A DNA stretch of 36,321 bases from Deltaproteobacteria bacterium (GTDB lineage Bacteria; Desulfobacterota; Desulfobaccia; Desulfobaccales; 0-14-0-80-60-11), in NCBI GenBank assembly GCA_016874975.1, contig VGSQ01000021.1, forward strand, positions 1 through 36,321, in the 5' to 3' direction. Both the position numbers and the translations under genes were made by a program. This document shows positions 1 through 10,127 of this stretch, in pieces (the first letter of the stretch is position 1; every line of letters starts with the position of its first letter). The notes below the pieces were generated by a model. The model had not been told where the DNA came from and made no database searches. It saw only the letters and a program-made list of their open reading frames with translations.

Positions 1-88
1 AGACCGAAGGCCCCCCGCCCTCCCCTCAAACTCCCCTCCCAGCCCCCCCAGATAAGGGATTGGGGGAGGGGGCAAGGGGCTGTGACCC

Positions 89-114
89 TTGGCCCCTTAC
101 CCCACCCAACAACC
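89..114 (+). repeat. C-rich CCAACAA leader element, copy 1
   Basis: A C-rich stretch ending in ACCCAACAACC lies about 16 nt before the asd start codon. Similar C-rich segments ending in CCAACAA lie upstream of the FtsB-like gene (26493-26533) and the OadG-like gene (33497-33535), all in the same orientation relative to the downstream gene. The similarity is imperfect and was judged by eye. The first 88 bases of the window hold only C- and G-runs. Confidence 0.4.
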
Positions 115-130
115 ACGAAGGAGCAAGAGC

Positions 131-1150
131 ATGGCCAGGGAGTTTACGGTAGCAGTGGCGGGGGCCACCGGCGCGGTGGGTCGGCAGATGTTGCAGTGTC
201 TGGAGGAGCGCCGCTTCCCGGTGCGGCGCCTCATCCCCCTGGCCTCGGAGAGGTCGCTGGGGCTCACCGTCCCCTTCCGGGGCAAAGAGCTGCCCGTGGA
301 GGTCCTGGGCCCCGATTCGTTCCAGGGGGTGGACCTGGCCCTCTTTTCAGCCGGCGGCGGCGCCAGCAAAGACTACGCCCCCCACGCCGCGGCCGCCGGG
401 GCCGTGGTCATCGACAATTCCAGCGCCTGGCGCATGGACCCGGACGTGCCCCTGGTGGTGCCCGAGGTCAATCCCGGCGACATCGCCGATTATCAGAAAA
501 AAGGCATCATCGCCAACCCCAACTGCTCCACCATCCAGATGGTGGTGGTGCTGAAGCCCATACATGACGCGGCCCGCATCAAACGGGTGGTGGTCTCCAC
601 CTACCAGGCGGTGTCCGGCACCGGCCAGAAGGCAGTGGAGGAACTGTCCCAGCAGGTGCGGGCCCTGTTCGCCTGCCAGAGCATTGAAAAGAAGGTTTAC
701 CACCACCGCATCGCCTTCAACTGTTTCCCCCATATCGACGTCTTTCTGGAGAACGGCTACACCAGGGAAGAGATGAAGATGGTGCTGGAAACCAAGAAGA
801 TCATGGGGGACGAATCCATCGAAGTGACGGCCACCACCGTCCGGGTGCCGGTCTTTTACGGCCACTCCGAGGCGGTGAACCTGGAGACGGAGCGCAAACT
901 CACCCCCGAGGAGGCCCGCCGGATCCTGGCCCGGGCCCCCGGCGTCAAGGTGGTGGACAATCCGGCCAAGAACGAATATCCCATGCCCCTGGACGCCGCG
1001 GGCCAGGACCTCACCCTGGTGGGCCGCATCCGGGAGGACTTCAGCATCAAAAACGGCCTCAACCTCTGGGTGGTGGCCGACAACATCCGCAAAGGCGCGG
1101 CCACCAACGCGGTGCAGATTGCGGAAATATTGATCCGGGATTATTTGTAG
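131..1150 (+). CDS. asd: Aspartate-semialdehyde dehydrogenase
   Basis: NADPH-dependent reduction of aspartyl phosphate to aspartate semialdehyde, the branch point to lysine/diaminopimelate, threonine and methionine; cytosolic. The 339-residue protein has the N-terminal nucleotide-binding loop GATGAVGRQ (residues 11-19), the SAGGGASK stretch (73-80) and the catalytic cysteine in ANPNCST (C132). Length is normal for the family. I chose the ATG at 131 because AAGGAG lies just upstream and the protein then begins at the usual beta strand; an upstream in-frame ATG at 89 would add 14 unrelated residues. First of a co-oriented run with rsmD, coaD, DUF3842 and cooT, separated from rsmD by 100 nt that hold a palindromic repeat. 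Confidence 0.96.
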   Translation: MAREFTVAVAGATGAVGRQMLQCLEERRFPVRRLIPLASERSLGLTVPFRGKELPVEVLGPDSFQGVDLALFSAGGGASKDYAPHAAAAGAVVIDNSSAWRMDPDVPLVVPEVNPGDIADYQKKGIIANPNCSTIQMVVVLKPIHDAARIKRVVVSTYQAVSGTGQKAVEELSQQVRALFACQSIEKKVYHHRIAFNCFPHIDVFLENGYTREEMKMVLETKKIMGDESIEVTATTVRVPVFYGHSEAVNLETERKLTPEEARRILARAPGVKVVDNPAKNEYPMPLDAAGQDLTLVGRIREDFSIKNGLNLWVVADNIRKGAATNAVQIAEILIRDYL

Positions 1151-1172
1151 TGAGCGGTGAGCAGATAGGTAG

Positions 1173-1198
1173 GGCGGGAAAGCGAAGCGCATCCTGCC
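1173..1198. repeat. Palindromic repeat GGCGGGAAAGCG family, copy 1
   Basis: An imperfect palindrome: GGCGGGA, an AGCGAAGCGC core, then TCCTGCC. A nearly identical copy with perfect outer arms lies at 9441-9466 upstream of secA. Both are intergenic, and copy 1 is preceded by GTA as in the other dispersed palindromes of this window. It sits between the asd stop and the rsmD start. Confidence 0.7.
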
Positions 1199-1250
1199 GT
1201 GAGGACTCGCCCGCCGCTGCACATCTGACGCCGCCCGGGGGGCCGGGGCC

Positions 1251-1811
1251 GTGCGCATCATTGCCGGGCATCTCAAGGGCCGGCGCCTGGCTCCGGTGAA
1301 GGGCCGCACCCGCCCCACCGGCGCCAAGGTGAGGGAGGCCATCTTCAACATCCTGGGCGAGGCCGTGGCCGGGGTCCGGGTGCTGGACCTCTTCGCCGGC
1401 ACCGGCGCCCTGGGTCTGGAGGCCCTGAGCCGGGGGGCGCAGGAAGCGGTCTTCGTGGAGGATCACCCGGCCGCCCTGGCGGCCTTGCGCCGCAATCTGG
1501 AGGAGTTGGCGGTGCGCTCCCAGGCCCGGGTGCTGGCGTTGCCGGTCCGGACGGCCCTGAAAAAGCTGTCCCGGGGGCGGGAGCGCTTCGGCTTGGTCTT
1601 CCTGGACCCGCCCTACGACCAGGGCCTGTTGGCCCCCGCCCTCCAGGCGTTGGTCACCGCTGGCGTGCTGGCGCCCGGCGCCTGGGTGGCAGCCGAAATG
1701 AGCAGCCGGGAGGAGGCGCCGGTCCTCCCCGGAGCCCTCTCCCTGGTGGAAACCAGGCGCTACGGCGACACCCAGGTGGCCTTTTACAGGAGCCGGGAAA
1801 ATGACAACTAG
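1251..1811 (+). CDS. rsmD: 16S rRNA (guanine(966)-N2)-methyltransferase RsmD
   Basis: Methylates G966 of 16S rRNA during 30S assembly using S-adenosylmethionine. The 186-residue protein opens with RIIAGHLKGRRL, a typical RsmD start, has SAM-binding motif I DLFAGTGALGLEAL (46-59) and the catalytic DPPYD motif (119-123). Translation starts at GTG 1251, because no ATG precedes the conserved MRIIAG start and the length fits the family. The rsmD-coaD order with a short spacer (15 nt here) is a widespread bacterial pairing. Confidence 0.93.
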   Translation: MRIIAGHLKGRRLAPVKGRTRPTGAKVREAIFNILGEAVAGVRVLDLFAGTGALGLEALSRGAQEAVFVEDHPAALAALRRNLEELAVRSQARVLALPVRTALKKLSRGRERFGLVFLDPPYDQGLLAPALQALVTAGVLAPGAWVAAEMSSREEAPVLPGALSLVETRRYGDTQVAFYRSRENDN

Positions 1812-1826
1812 GAGCGGTGCAAGCTC

Positions 1827-2312
1827 ATGACCAAGCTAGCCGTCTATCCGGGGTCCTTCGACCCCATCACCAACGGCCACCTGGACCTGATTCAGCGGGG
1901 CCTCCGCATCTTCGACACCATCATCGTGGCGGTGGCCAAAAATCCCGCCAAACAGTCGCTGTTCACTGTGGAGGAGCGCCTGGAAATGATCCGGGTGGCG
2001 GTGGGGGACAAGCCCCGGGTGAAAATCGACTCCTTCCAGGGCCTGCTGGTGGACTATGTGCGCAGCGTGAACGCCCGCATCGTGCTCCGGGGCCTCCGGG
2101 CCGTCACCGATTTCGAATACGAGTTCCAGATGAACATGATGAATCGCCGTCTGGAGCCGGAGATCGAAACCGTCTTCCTCATGACCGGCCTACCCTGGGT
2201 CTTTTTGAGCTCCAGCATCCTGAAGGAGGCCGCGGTGCACGGCGGCAACATCGAAGGCATGGTGCCGCCCTACGTCTTCAAGCAGCTCAAGCGGAAATTC
2301 GGACAGGAATGA
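1827..2312 (+). CDS. coaD: Phosphopantetheine adenylyltransferase
   Basis: Transfers AMP from ATP to 4'-phosphopantetheine, the penultimate step of coenzyme A synthesis. The 161-residue protein shows the nucleotidylyltransferase signature GSFDPITNGH (9-18, TxGH-type), the conserved RGLRAVTDFEYE segment and the C-terminal SSSILKEAA motif. Length is standard. The stop codon overlaps the DUF3842 start in an ATGA arrangement, which suggests translational coupling. Confidence 0.96.
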   Translation: MTKLAVYPGSFDPITNGHLDLIQRGLRIFDTIIVAVAKNPAKQSLFTVEERLEMIRVAVGDKPRVKIDSFQGLLVDYVRSVNARIVLRGLRAVTDFEYEFQMNMMNRRLEPEIETVFLMTGLPWVFLSSSILKEAAVHGGNIEGMVPPYVFKQLKRKFGQE

Positions 2313-2743
2313 TTATGAAACGGCTGCGCATCTGCGTCATCGACGGCCAAGGGGGCGGCATCGGCGCGGCCCTCATCAAGCGCCTGAAAGAGGTTTACCG
2401 GGAGGAGCACGAGGTCGTCGCCCTGGGCACCAACGCGGTGGCCACCGCCCAGATGATGAAGGCCCGGGCCAACCGGGGGGCCAGCGGCGAAAACGCCATC
2501 GTCACCACCGTGCCCACCGCGGACGTCATTCTGGGGCCGCTCTCCATCATCCTGGCCAACGCCATGATGGGTGAGCTCACGCCCCGCATGGCTCAGGCCA
2601 TCGCCTCGGCCCCGGCCCCCAAACTGCTGTTGCCCTTAACCCAGGAAAGGGTGGAGATCGTGGGCCTGTCCCCCGAGCCCCTCCCCCACCTGGTGGAAAA
2701 AATCGTCAGCGAACGTCTAAAGGAGATTCTCAGCCATGTGTGA
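2309..2743 (+). CDS. DUF3842 family protein
   Basis: A 144-residue protein matching what I know as DUF3842: it opens with a beta strand followed by the glycine-rich loop VIDGQGGGIGAAL, which resembles a Rossmann-type nucleotide-binding turn. A second conserved stretch is GPLSIILANAMMGE. The biochemical function is unknown. The start at 2309 overlaps the coaD stop (ATGA); a second ATG follows two codons later at 2315. The 3' end overlaps the CooT-like gene by 8 nt, so coaD, this gene and cooT are probably translated together. The tight link to a predicted nickel-binding protein suggests, but does not prove, a role in metal or cofactor handling. Confidence 0.85.
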   Translation: MIMKRLRICVIDGQGGGIGAALIKRLKEVYREEHEVVALGTNAVATAQMMKARANRGASGENAIVTTVPTADVILGPLSIILANAMMGELTPRMAQAIASAPAPKLLLPLTQERVEIVGLSPEPLPHLVEKIVSERLKEILSHV

Positions 2744-2927
2744 AGCCGCGGCCTATCTGCTGAAAAACGGCCAGGAAGAGCTCTTCCTGGCCGACGTGGA
2801 CACCATCGTCCCCGAAGGGGACCTCCTCCGGGTGGTCAACATCTTCGGGGAGCAAAAGACCATCAAAGCCTCCATCCACAGCCTGAACCTCATCAACCAC
2901 AAGGTTTACCTGGTGGAGAAGGTCTGA
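2736..2927 (+). CDS. cooT: CooT family nickel-binding protein
   Basis: A 63-residue protein beginning MCEAAAYL and ending VYLVEKV. The Met-Cys N-terminus, small all-beta size and overall pattern match CooT, the dimeric nickel-binding protein linked to carbon monoxide dehydrogenase maturation in Rhodospirillum rubrum, where Cys2 is the metal ligand; Cys2 is the only cysteine here. No CODH or hydrogenase gene is in the window, so the client enzyme is unknown; CODH/acetyl-CoA synthase or a NiFe hydrogenase would be natural candidates in this kind of organism. Overlaps the DUF3842 gene by 8 nt in another frame. Confidence 0.78.
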   Translation: MCEAAAYLLKNGQEELFLADVDTIVPEGDLLRVVNIFGEQKTIKASIHSLNLINHKVYLVEKV

Positions 2928-3257
2928 GGTGGGGGCGCGGGAGGGGGCATGGGCGGCCGGCTCTGTCCTCTCCCCTCACTTCCCCATCCCGGTAAGTTCG
3001 TCTCTCCCCTCCCCCTCTCCGGCGCCATGGCCTTGCCGGGTGCGCCCGGCGAACTTTTCACCTCTCACTCGCTTTGCAGCAGCAGGTGCACGCCCTGACT
3101 GAGCCCGGCTCCCGGAGATCTTTGGCTTGGAGCAGCATCTGGCGGGGTTAGTTGTTCAGGGGAGGAAAACCCAGCCGCAGGGGCGGGTTGAAAACCCGCC
3201 CCTATGAGTGATATCAAGCAGTTGCAGGATTATTTATTTCATTCCAAAGCAAAGCAG
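2928..3257. other. Intergenic region between convergent operons
   Basis: About 330 nt between cooT (+) and the binding lipoprotein gene (-), which converge here. The only structure I see is the palindrome at 3179-3203. Read on the minus strand that palindrome is followed, after a few bases, by a short T-run, so it could also act as a transcription stop. Confidence 0.6.
3179..3203. repeat. TAGGGGCGGG palindrome family, copy 1
   Basis: AGGGGCGGGTT followed by GAA and then AACCCGCCCCT: an almost perfect inverted repeat with 11-nt arms. Three further copies are at 6596-6622, 21250-21276 and 29270-29296, all intergenic. Confidence 0.85.
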
Positions 3258-4403
3258 TTATTGCTGCACCTTGACGTACTTGCCGTCCTTGATTTCGAAG
3301 AGGTAGACCCCGCCTTTGACGCCGCTGCGCACTATGTCGTGCTGGTCGTTGAAGGAGAGTTTGCCGGTCACCCCGTCGAAGTCCTTCATCTCATCCAGGA
3401 ATTTTTTGACGCCGGCGCTGGTGGGGCCGTTTTTCTTCATGCCTTCCAGGATCATGGAGGCGGCGTCATAGCTCAGGGCCGCGAACATGATGTTCACGGG
3501 CTCCTTGGCCTCCTTGGCCTGGGCGTAGTAAGCTTCCCGGAATTTCTTGTTTCTGGGGGTGTCGTAGTCCTCGTCATACTCGCCGTTAATGAGGTGGCCT
3601 TCCGCCGCCGCGCCGGCCAGCTTGGCGTATTCCGGGTCCATGTCGCCGTAGACGCCGATGATCTTCTGGTTCAACCCCAACTGCCGGGCCTGGGCCGCGG
3701 CGGGGGCGGTCTCCGGGGTGTAGCCGGGGATGAAGAGCAGATCGGGGTTCTTTTCCTTGATCTTGGTGAGCTCACTTTTGAAATCCCGGGAGCCCCGGTT
3801 GAAGGCCTCCTGGGCCACCACTTCGATGCCCAGCTTGGCAAAGTCCTTGCCGAAGGCCTCGGCGCAGCCCTTGCCGTAGGGTTCGTTGCTGTAGAGGATG
3901 GCCACGGTCTTGGGCTTGAGCTTCTCGGCAATATAGAGGGTCATGGCCTGGGACTGGTGGTCGATGCGGGAGCAGGCCCGGTAGATGTACTGGCCGATGC
4001 CGCTCAGCTTGGGGGTGGTGGCGGTGGGGGTGACCAGCACCACCTTGGCATCCTCCGCGGTCTTGGCCGCGGCCGAGGACGCCCCCGAGGTCATGGGCCC
4101 CACCATGGCGATGACCTTGTCCACATTGATGAGCTTCTGCACCGCGTTGACGCCGGTGGTGGGGGAGTCCTTCTCGTCTTCCACCACCAACTGCACGGGC
4201 ACGCCGTTGATGCCGCCGGCTTTGTTGATCTCCTCCACCGCCATCAGCACCCCGCGCTTGGCGGGGATGCCGTGTTCGGCGCCGATGGAGAGCCTGAGCA
4301 CCGTGCCCATCTTGACGGTTTTCTTCTCCGCGCAGCCCGCCGGGGGCAAAAGCAATCCCAAGACTCCGAGCAGACCTGCCAACCACCATACTCTTCCTTT
4401 CAT
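3258..4403 (-). CDS. Branched-chain amino acid-type ABC transporter substrate-binding lipoprotein
   Basis: A 381-residue type 1 periplasmic binding protein of the LivK/Peripla_BP_6 family. The start at 4403 is set by AGGAGG just upstream and gives a lipoprotein signal: MKGRVWW, a hydrophobic core, then the lipobox PAGC with the acylated Cys. The mature part shows family features such as GVLMAVEEINKAGGINGVPV, the MVGPMTSGASSA ligand-loop region and LLFIPGYTPE. It would bind a small solute in the periplasm and deliver it to a LivHMGF-type permease, but no permease or ATPase gene lies nearby, so it is an orphan here and its ligand is unknown. Longer in-frame starts upstream add low-complexity Arg-rich residues and are unlikely. 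Confidence 0.92.
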   Translation of the reverse strand: MKGRVWWLAGLLGVLGLLLPPAGCAEKKTVKMGTVLRLSIGAEHGIPAKRGVLMAVEEINKAGGINGVPVQLVVEDEKDSPTTGVNAVQKLINVDKVIAMVGPMTSGASSAAAKTAEDAKVVLVTPTATTPKLSGIGQYIYRACSRIDHQSQAMTLYIAEKLKPKTVAILYSNEPYGKGCAEAFGKDFAKLGIEVVAQEAFNRGSRDFKSELTKIKEKNPDLLFIPGYTPETAPAAAQARQLGLNQKIIGVYGDMDPEYAKLAGAAAEGHLINGEYDEDYDTPRNKKFREAYYAQAKEAKEPVNIMFAALSYDAASMILEGMKKNGPTSAGVKKFLDEMKDFDGVTGKLSFNDQHDIVRSGVKGGVYLFEIKDGKYVKVQQ

Positions 4404-4687
4404 AAAGACCTCCTTTGCGATTATCCGTTCATCGAGGGAGGGGTGCGCCTCCCTGGTTGACGCCCTCCGGGGAATCTGCCGGCCATGGGAGTGACGGCGG
4501 GCGGGAAGGAGGGAGTGCGGCGGCAATCGGGCTTCCCACAGCCGGCGGCCCTGCCTCCGGAGTCGCCTCTGCCGGGCGGAGAGGTCCCTGCCAGGCAATG
4601 CCATCTTTTTCCCTTTTCAGAAAAAATTCAAGGAAAAATGTACCGGAGGATCTTGATGGACTCTTTACCAAAAATTCTGTCGACAGC

Positions 4688-5869
4688 TCAACTCCGATAA
4701 CTGGCGTTGATGCGGATATAGTCCTCAGTGAGGTCCCCGGTGAGGTAATGGTCGGCCGCGTCGCCCCGATGGAGGTCGATGGCCACGGTGAAGGGGCCCG
4801 CCAGGATGGCCTCCCGGGCCTGGGCTTCGGCGGCCTCCCCCAGACCCTGGCCGGCCCGGACGATTTGCCGGCCGCCGATGGCCACCTCCACCCGGGCCGG
4901 ATCGAAGCGGGCCCCGGAGCGCCCCAGGGCCGCCAGGATGCGCCCCCAGTTGACGTCCGCGCCCCGCATGGCCGTCTTCACCAAGGGCGAGGTGGCCACC
5001 GTGGCCGCAGCCCGGCGGGCCTCCCCGGGGGTGGCGGCGCCCCGCACCTCCACCCGGTAAACCCGGGTCACGCCCTCGCCGTCGGCCACCACCTGGGTGG
5101 CCAGGTCTTCCAGGACCTGGGTGAGCAGGCGGCGGAAGGGCTCCACCGCGTGGCTGTCCTCCTTCAGCAGGGTGTTCCCGGCCCGGCCGCTGGCCAGCAC
5201 CAGCACGGTGTCGTTGGTGGAGGTGTCGCCGTCAATGCTGATGCGGTTGAAGGTGCGCCCCACCGCATCCTTGAGGCAGCGGCGCAGCAGCTTCGGGGCG
5301 ATCTTGAGGTCCGTGAAGACGAAGGCCAGCATGGTGGCCATGTCGGGGTGGATCATGCCCGCGCCCTTGGCCACTCCGGCCACGGTGACGGGCCGACCCG
5401 CCACCCGGTCCGTCAGGTGCGTGGTTTTGGGGCGGGTGTCGGTGGTCATTATGGCCCGGGCCACTTCGGTGAGACCCTCGGGGTCCAGCCGGGCCACCAG
5501 GTCCGGCAGGGCCTCCCGGAAGCGGGCCACCGGAAGGGGCTGCCCGATGACCCCGGTGGAGGCGGGAACCACCAGGGCCTCGGGCAGGGCCAGGAGTTCC
5601 GCGGCCTGGCGGGTGGTCTCCCGGGCCGCCTCCATCCCCTCGGGGCCGGTGCAGGCGTTGGCGTTGCCGCTGTTCACCAGGATGGCCTGGAGCCGGCCGC
5701 TCCGCAGACGCTCGCGGCTCAACAGCACCGGGGCGGCTTTCACCCGGTTGCTGGTGAAGACTCCCGCGGCCGCGGCCGGGGCCTCGGCGACGATGAGGGC
5801 CAGGTCCAGGCCCCCCTGCTTCTTGATGCCGGCGGCCGCACCTGCGGCCTGGAATCCCGGCACTATCAT
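4688..5869 (-). CDS. argJ: Bifunctional glutamate N-acetyltransferase / N-acetylglutamate synthase ArgJ
   Basis: Arginine biosynthesis: transfers acetyl from N-acetylornithine to glutamate and, in bifunctional members, uses acetyl-CoA. The 393-residue precursor contains the autocleavage site in KGAGMIHPDMATMLAF, where cleavage between A178 and T179 yields alpha and beta chains with T179 as the nucleophile. Also present are NSGNANACTG (66-75) and the ISIDGDTSTND segment. It ends with INASYRS, a normal ArgJ C-terminus. Its ATG overlaps the stop of the upstream GyrI-like gene (ATGA). No other arg gene is adjacent; the GNAT at 9663-10121 may serve the same pathway. Confidence 0.96.
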   Translation of the reverse strand: MIVPGFQAAGAAAGIKKQGGLDLALIVAEAPAAAAGVFTSNRVKAAPVLLSRERLRSGRLQAILVNSGNANACTGPEGMEAARETTRQAAELLALPEALVVPASTGVIGQPLPVARFREALPDLVARLDPEGLTEVARAIMTTDTRPKTTHLTDRVAGRPVTVAGVAKGAGMIHPDMATMLAFVFTDLKIAPKLLRRCLKDAVGRTFNRISIDGDTSTNDTVLVLASGRAGNTLLKEDSHAVEPFRRLLTQVLEDLATQVVADGEGVTRVYRVEVRGAATPGEARRAAATVATSPLVKTAMRGADVNWGRILAALGRSGARFDPARVEVAIGGRQIVRAGQGLGEAAEAQAREAILAGPFTVAIDLHRGDAADHYLTGDLTEDYIRINASYRS

Positions 5870-6489
5870 TTCATGGCCTCCAGGGTGACGGGTTGTCGGA
5901 TGATGGTCTTGAGGTTGGCCGGCGCGGTCCGCCGCGGGTCGTTGAGGTAAATCTCATGGTGCAGGCCGGCGAAATGATAGCCCTTCTCCTTGATGGCGCG
6001 GTGCAGCCGCTCCATGGTGGCGGCTTCGTCGCCGTAGGGCCCCACGTGCAGCACCTGGGCCGACAGGCCTTCGGCGAAGCGGGCGAAGCGCACCCCCTCC
6101 AGGGACGGGAGCTTTTTCTTTCGCTGCGCCTCTTTTAAGGCCTGGGACACCATCCCCGCGTCCACCAAGTCGGGCTGGCGGACCATCAGAGTCCAGCGCC
6201 AGCGGTCCCGGGCCGCGGGGTCGAAGGGGCCGCCGTCGGCCATGGCCCAGAGCCCTTCCAGAGGCAGGACGCGGTAATCCACCCCCTGCCTTTTCTTAAC
6301 CATGAATTTCAGGGTATAGGAGGCTTTGAACAGAGCCTCCACCGTCTCCCGGAACTCCGGCGCCAGGTCGGGGTCGCCCACGCCGTCGGCCATGAGGAAG
6401 TGCAGCGGCGGCACCTCCACGAAGGCCACTTCCCTGGGGGCGGCCTGGTAGAGCTGCGGTTGGTCCTTGAGAAGATCGACTTGCGTCAT
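5866..6489 (-). CDS. GyrI-like small-molecule-binding domain protein
   Basis: A 207-residue cytosolic protein related to the GyrI-like/SOUL small-molecule-binding fold, seen in stand-alone proteins and effector domains of AraC/MerR regulators. Recognisable parts are the N-terminal PREVAFVEVPPLHFLMADGVGDP strand-and-loop region, the VLPLEGLWAM segment and the C-terminal EIYLNDPRRTAPANLKTI block typical of GyrI-like proteins. No DNA-binding domain is present. It precedes argJ and overlaps it by 4 nt, so the two are co-translated, although no link to arginine synthesis is known to me. The ligand is unknown. Confidence 0.85.
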   Translation of the reverse strand: MTQVDLLKDQPQLYQAAPREVAFVEVPPLHFLMADGVGDPDLAPEFRETVEALFKASYTLKFMVKKRQGVDYRVLPLEGLWAMADGGPFDPAARDRWRWTLMVRQPDLVDAGMVSQALKEAQRKKKLPSLEGVRFARFAEGLSAQVLHVGPYGDEAATMERLHRAIKEKGYHFAGLHHEIYLNDPRRTAPANLKTIIRQPVTLEAMK

Positions 6490-6511
6490 GGCACGGCGCC
6501 GGTCCGAAGAT

Positions 6512-6528
6512 GGTGCGCGGTGCGCACC
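6512..6528. repeat. GGTGCGC palindrome family, copy 1
   Basis: GGTGCGC-GGT-GCGCACC: inverted repeat, followed by CTAC (minus-strand GTAG). Copies at 6735-6751 and 28292-28308, and a variant at 16921-16937. Confidence 0.75.
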
Positions 6529-6542
6529 CTACGGAACATCTT

Positions 6543-6680
6543 TTACCGTGAAAATCCCTATCATAGGGCGGCTTGCGGCCGCCGACCTCGTTCTGTAGGG
6601 GCGGGTTTGAAACCCACCCCTACGGCAGGGTTTTCATCCTCGGGGGTGGACCTGTCGGGGCCATGAGCATTTCAAGACAG
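6543..6680. repeat. Composite dispersed repeat, copy A
   Basis: It contains the TAGGGGCGGG palindrome (6596-6622) and flanking sequence shared with copy B at 21226-21334: TTACCG-GAAAATCCC upstream, TTCTGTAGGGG at the palindrome, then TTTTCAT, CGGGGGTGG and GGGGCCATGAGCATT ending in CAAGACAG. Copy A carries about 30 extra bases, with the GCGGC-TTGC-GGCCGC segment, between the upstream block and the palindrome. One base inside the palindrome (A6616) breaks the symmetry. Confidence 0.8.
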
Positions 6681-6734
6681 TCGCTCATGAGCCTGGGGCC
6701 CACCCATAAATTATGAAAAGTTAAGCATCCTTAC

Positions 6735-6751
6735 GGTGCGCAGTGCGCACC
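6735..6751. repeat. GGTGCGC palindrome family, copy 2
   Basis: GGTGCGC-AGT-GCGCACC, followed by CTAC. It lies about 110 nt beyond the secA stop in the direction of secA transcription. Confidence 0.75.
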
Positions 6752-6862
6752 CTACAAAAAACTTTTCGGAGCAGGAGCTGGAGAACCAGGTTGGCCGGCA
6801 ATTCTTTTCCGCCGAAACCGCGCGGTATTTTCTGGTTGAACTGCGGGAGCGCTGCCCCTGCC

Positions 6863-9364
<2,502 letters not shown>

Positions 9365-9440
9365 GACTCCATCACGGCTGCTGCCTGGGCGGCGCCGCAA
9401 CTTTCCTCAGACTGCGGCTTGCCCGTAAAATATAAAAGTG

Positions 9441-9466
9441 GGCGGGAAAGCGAAGCGCATCCCGCC
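9441..9466. repeat. Palindromic repeat GGCGGGAAAGCG family, copy 2
   Basis: GGCGGGA-AAGCGAAGCGCA-TCCCGCC, with perfect GGCGGGA/TCCCGCC outer arms. It differs from copy 1 (1173-1198) at one base and lies about 75 nt upstream of the secA start. The 298-nt spacer 9365-9662 holds nothing else I recognise. Confidence 0.75.
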
Positions 9467-9662
9467 TTCGGAATTTATTGCCCTCCCGGATGCCGAACCC
9501 CGTCATCTGCCGCCCGCTCCGGGTCATCCATCCCATGTGAACGTAACGGTAAAAGGGCCGTATTGCTGAAGGGGGGAGGCGCGGCGCTTTCCCGCAACGC
9601 AACTGCGGCACAATCTTTCCCTAGTTTAAGGTTATCCCGCCGGAAGTCAAGCCGGGCAACGC

Positions 9663-10121
9663 TCAGGCAAGACGGAGCATCATGGGAATTTCGTCGCAGT
9701 CCGGGTACTTGAGGCATTTGACGCAGTCGGCCCAAATCCGGGGGTGGAGCTTCTCCCGGGGGAAGATGCGGAAGCCGAAGCGCTCGAAGAAGGCGGTGCT
9801 GTCGGTGAGGACGAAAACCTGTTTCAGTCCCAATTCTCTGGCTTCCTCCAGGCAGCCGTTCACCAGGCTGCTGCCCAAGCCCCGGCCCTGGTGGGAAGGG
9901 ATCACCAGCAGGGAGCGGATCTCCCCCAGGTCCTCCCAGAAGACGTGCAGCGCGGCGATGCCCAGCAGGGGCCCGCCGGCGTCGTCCCGGCAGACAAAGA
10001 AGTCCCGGACGTAGCTGTAGAGCTCGGAAAGTGAGCGGGGCAGTACGTTCCAGCGCCCGGAATACTCGTTGAGCAGCCGGTAAATCTCCGGGATTTCGGC
10101 GAGGCGGGCTTTGCGGATCAT
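9663..10121 (-). CDS. GNAT N-acetyltransferase, short N-acetylglutamate synthase-like
   Basis: A 152-residue single-domain acetyltransferase. The acetyl-CoA-binding motif A is visible as SLLVIPSHQGRGLGSSLV, followed by LGLKQVFVLTDSTAFFERFGF. The C-terminal segment has three cysteines in WADCVKCLKYPDCDEIPM, which matches the short ArgA-like N-acetylglutamate synthases of anaerobic Proteobacteria as I remember them; this is by recognition, not alignment. If so it would prime the arginine pathway that ArgJ keeps cycling. It is divergent from the slyD-type gene over a 65-nt spacer containing a dyad and a minus-strand TATAAT (10155-10160). secA lies about 300 nt downstream. Confidence 0.82.
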   Translation of the reverse strand: MIRKARLAEIPEIYRLLNEYSGRWNVLPRSLSELYSYVRDFFVCRDDAGGPLLGIAALHVFWEDLGEIRSLLVIPSHQGRGLGSSLVNGCLEEARELGLKQVFVLTDSTAFFERFGFRIFPREKLHPRIWADCVKCLKYPDCDEIPMMLRLA

Positions 10122-10127
10122 GGCGCC

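Larger units (their letters stand above)
6490..6862. other. Repeat-filled intergenic region
   Basis: About 370 nt between secA and the GyrI-like gene, both transcribed leftwards. It is almost entirely occupied by dispersed repeats: two GGTGCGC palindromes (6512-6528 and 6735-6751) flanking a composite repeat (6543-6680). I see no credible gene and no clear promoter. Confidence 0.75.
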
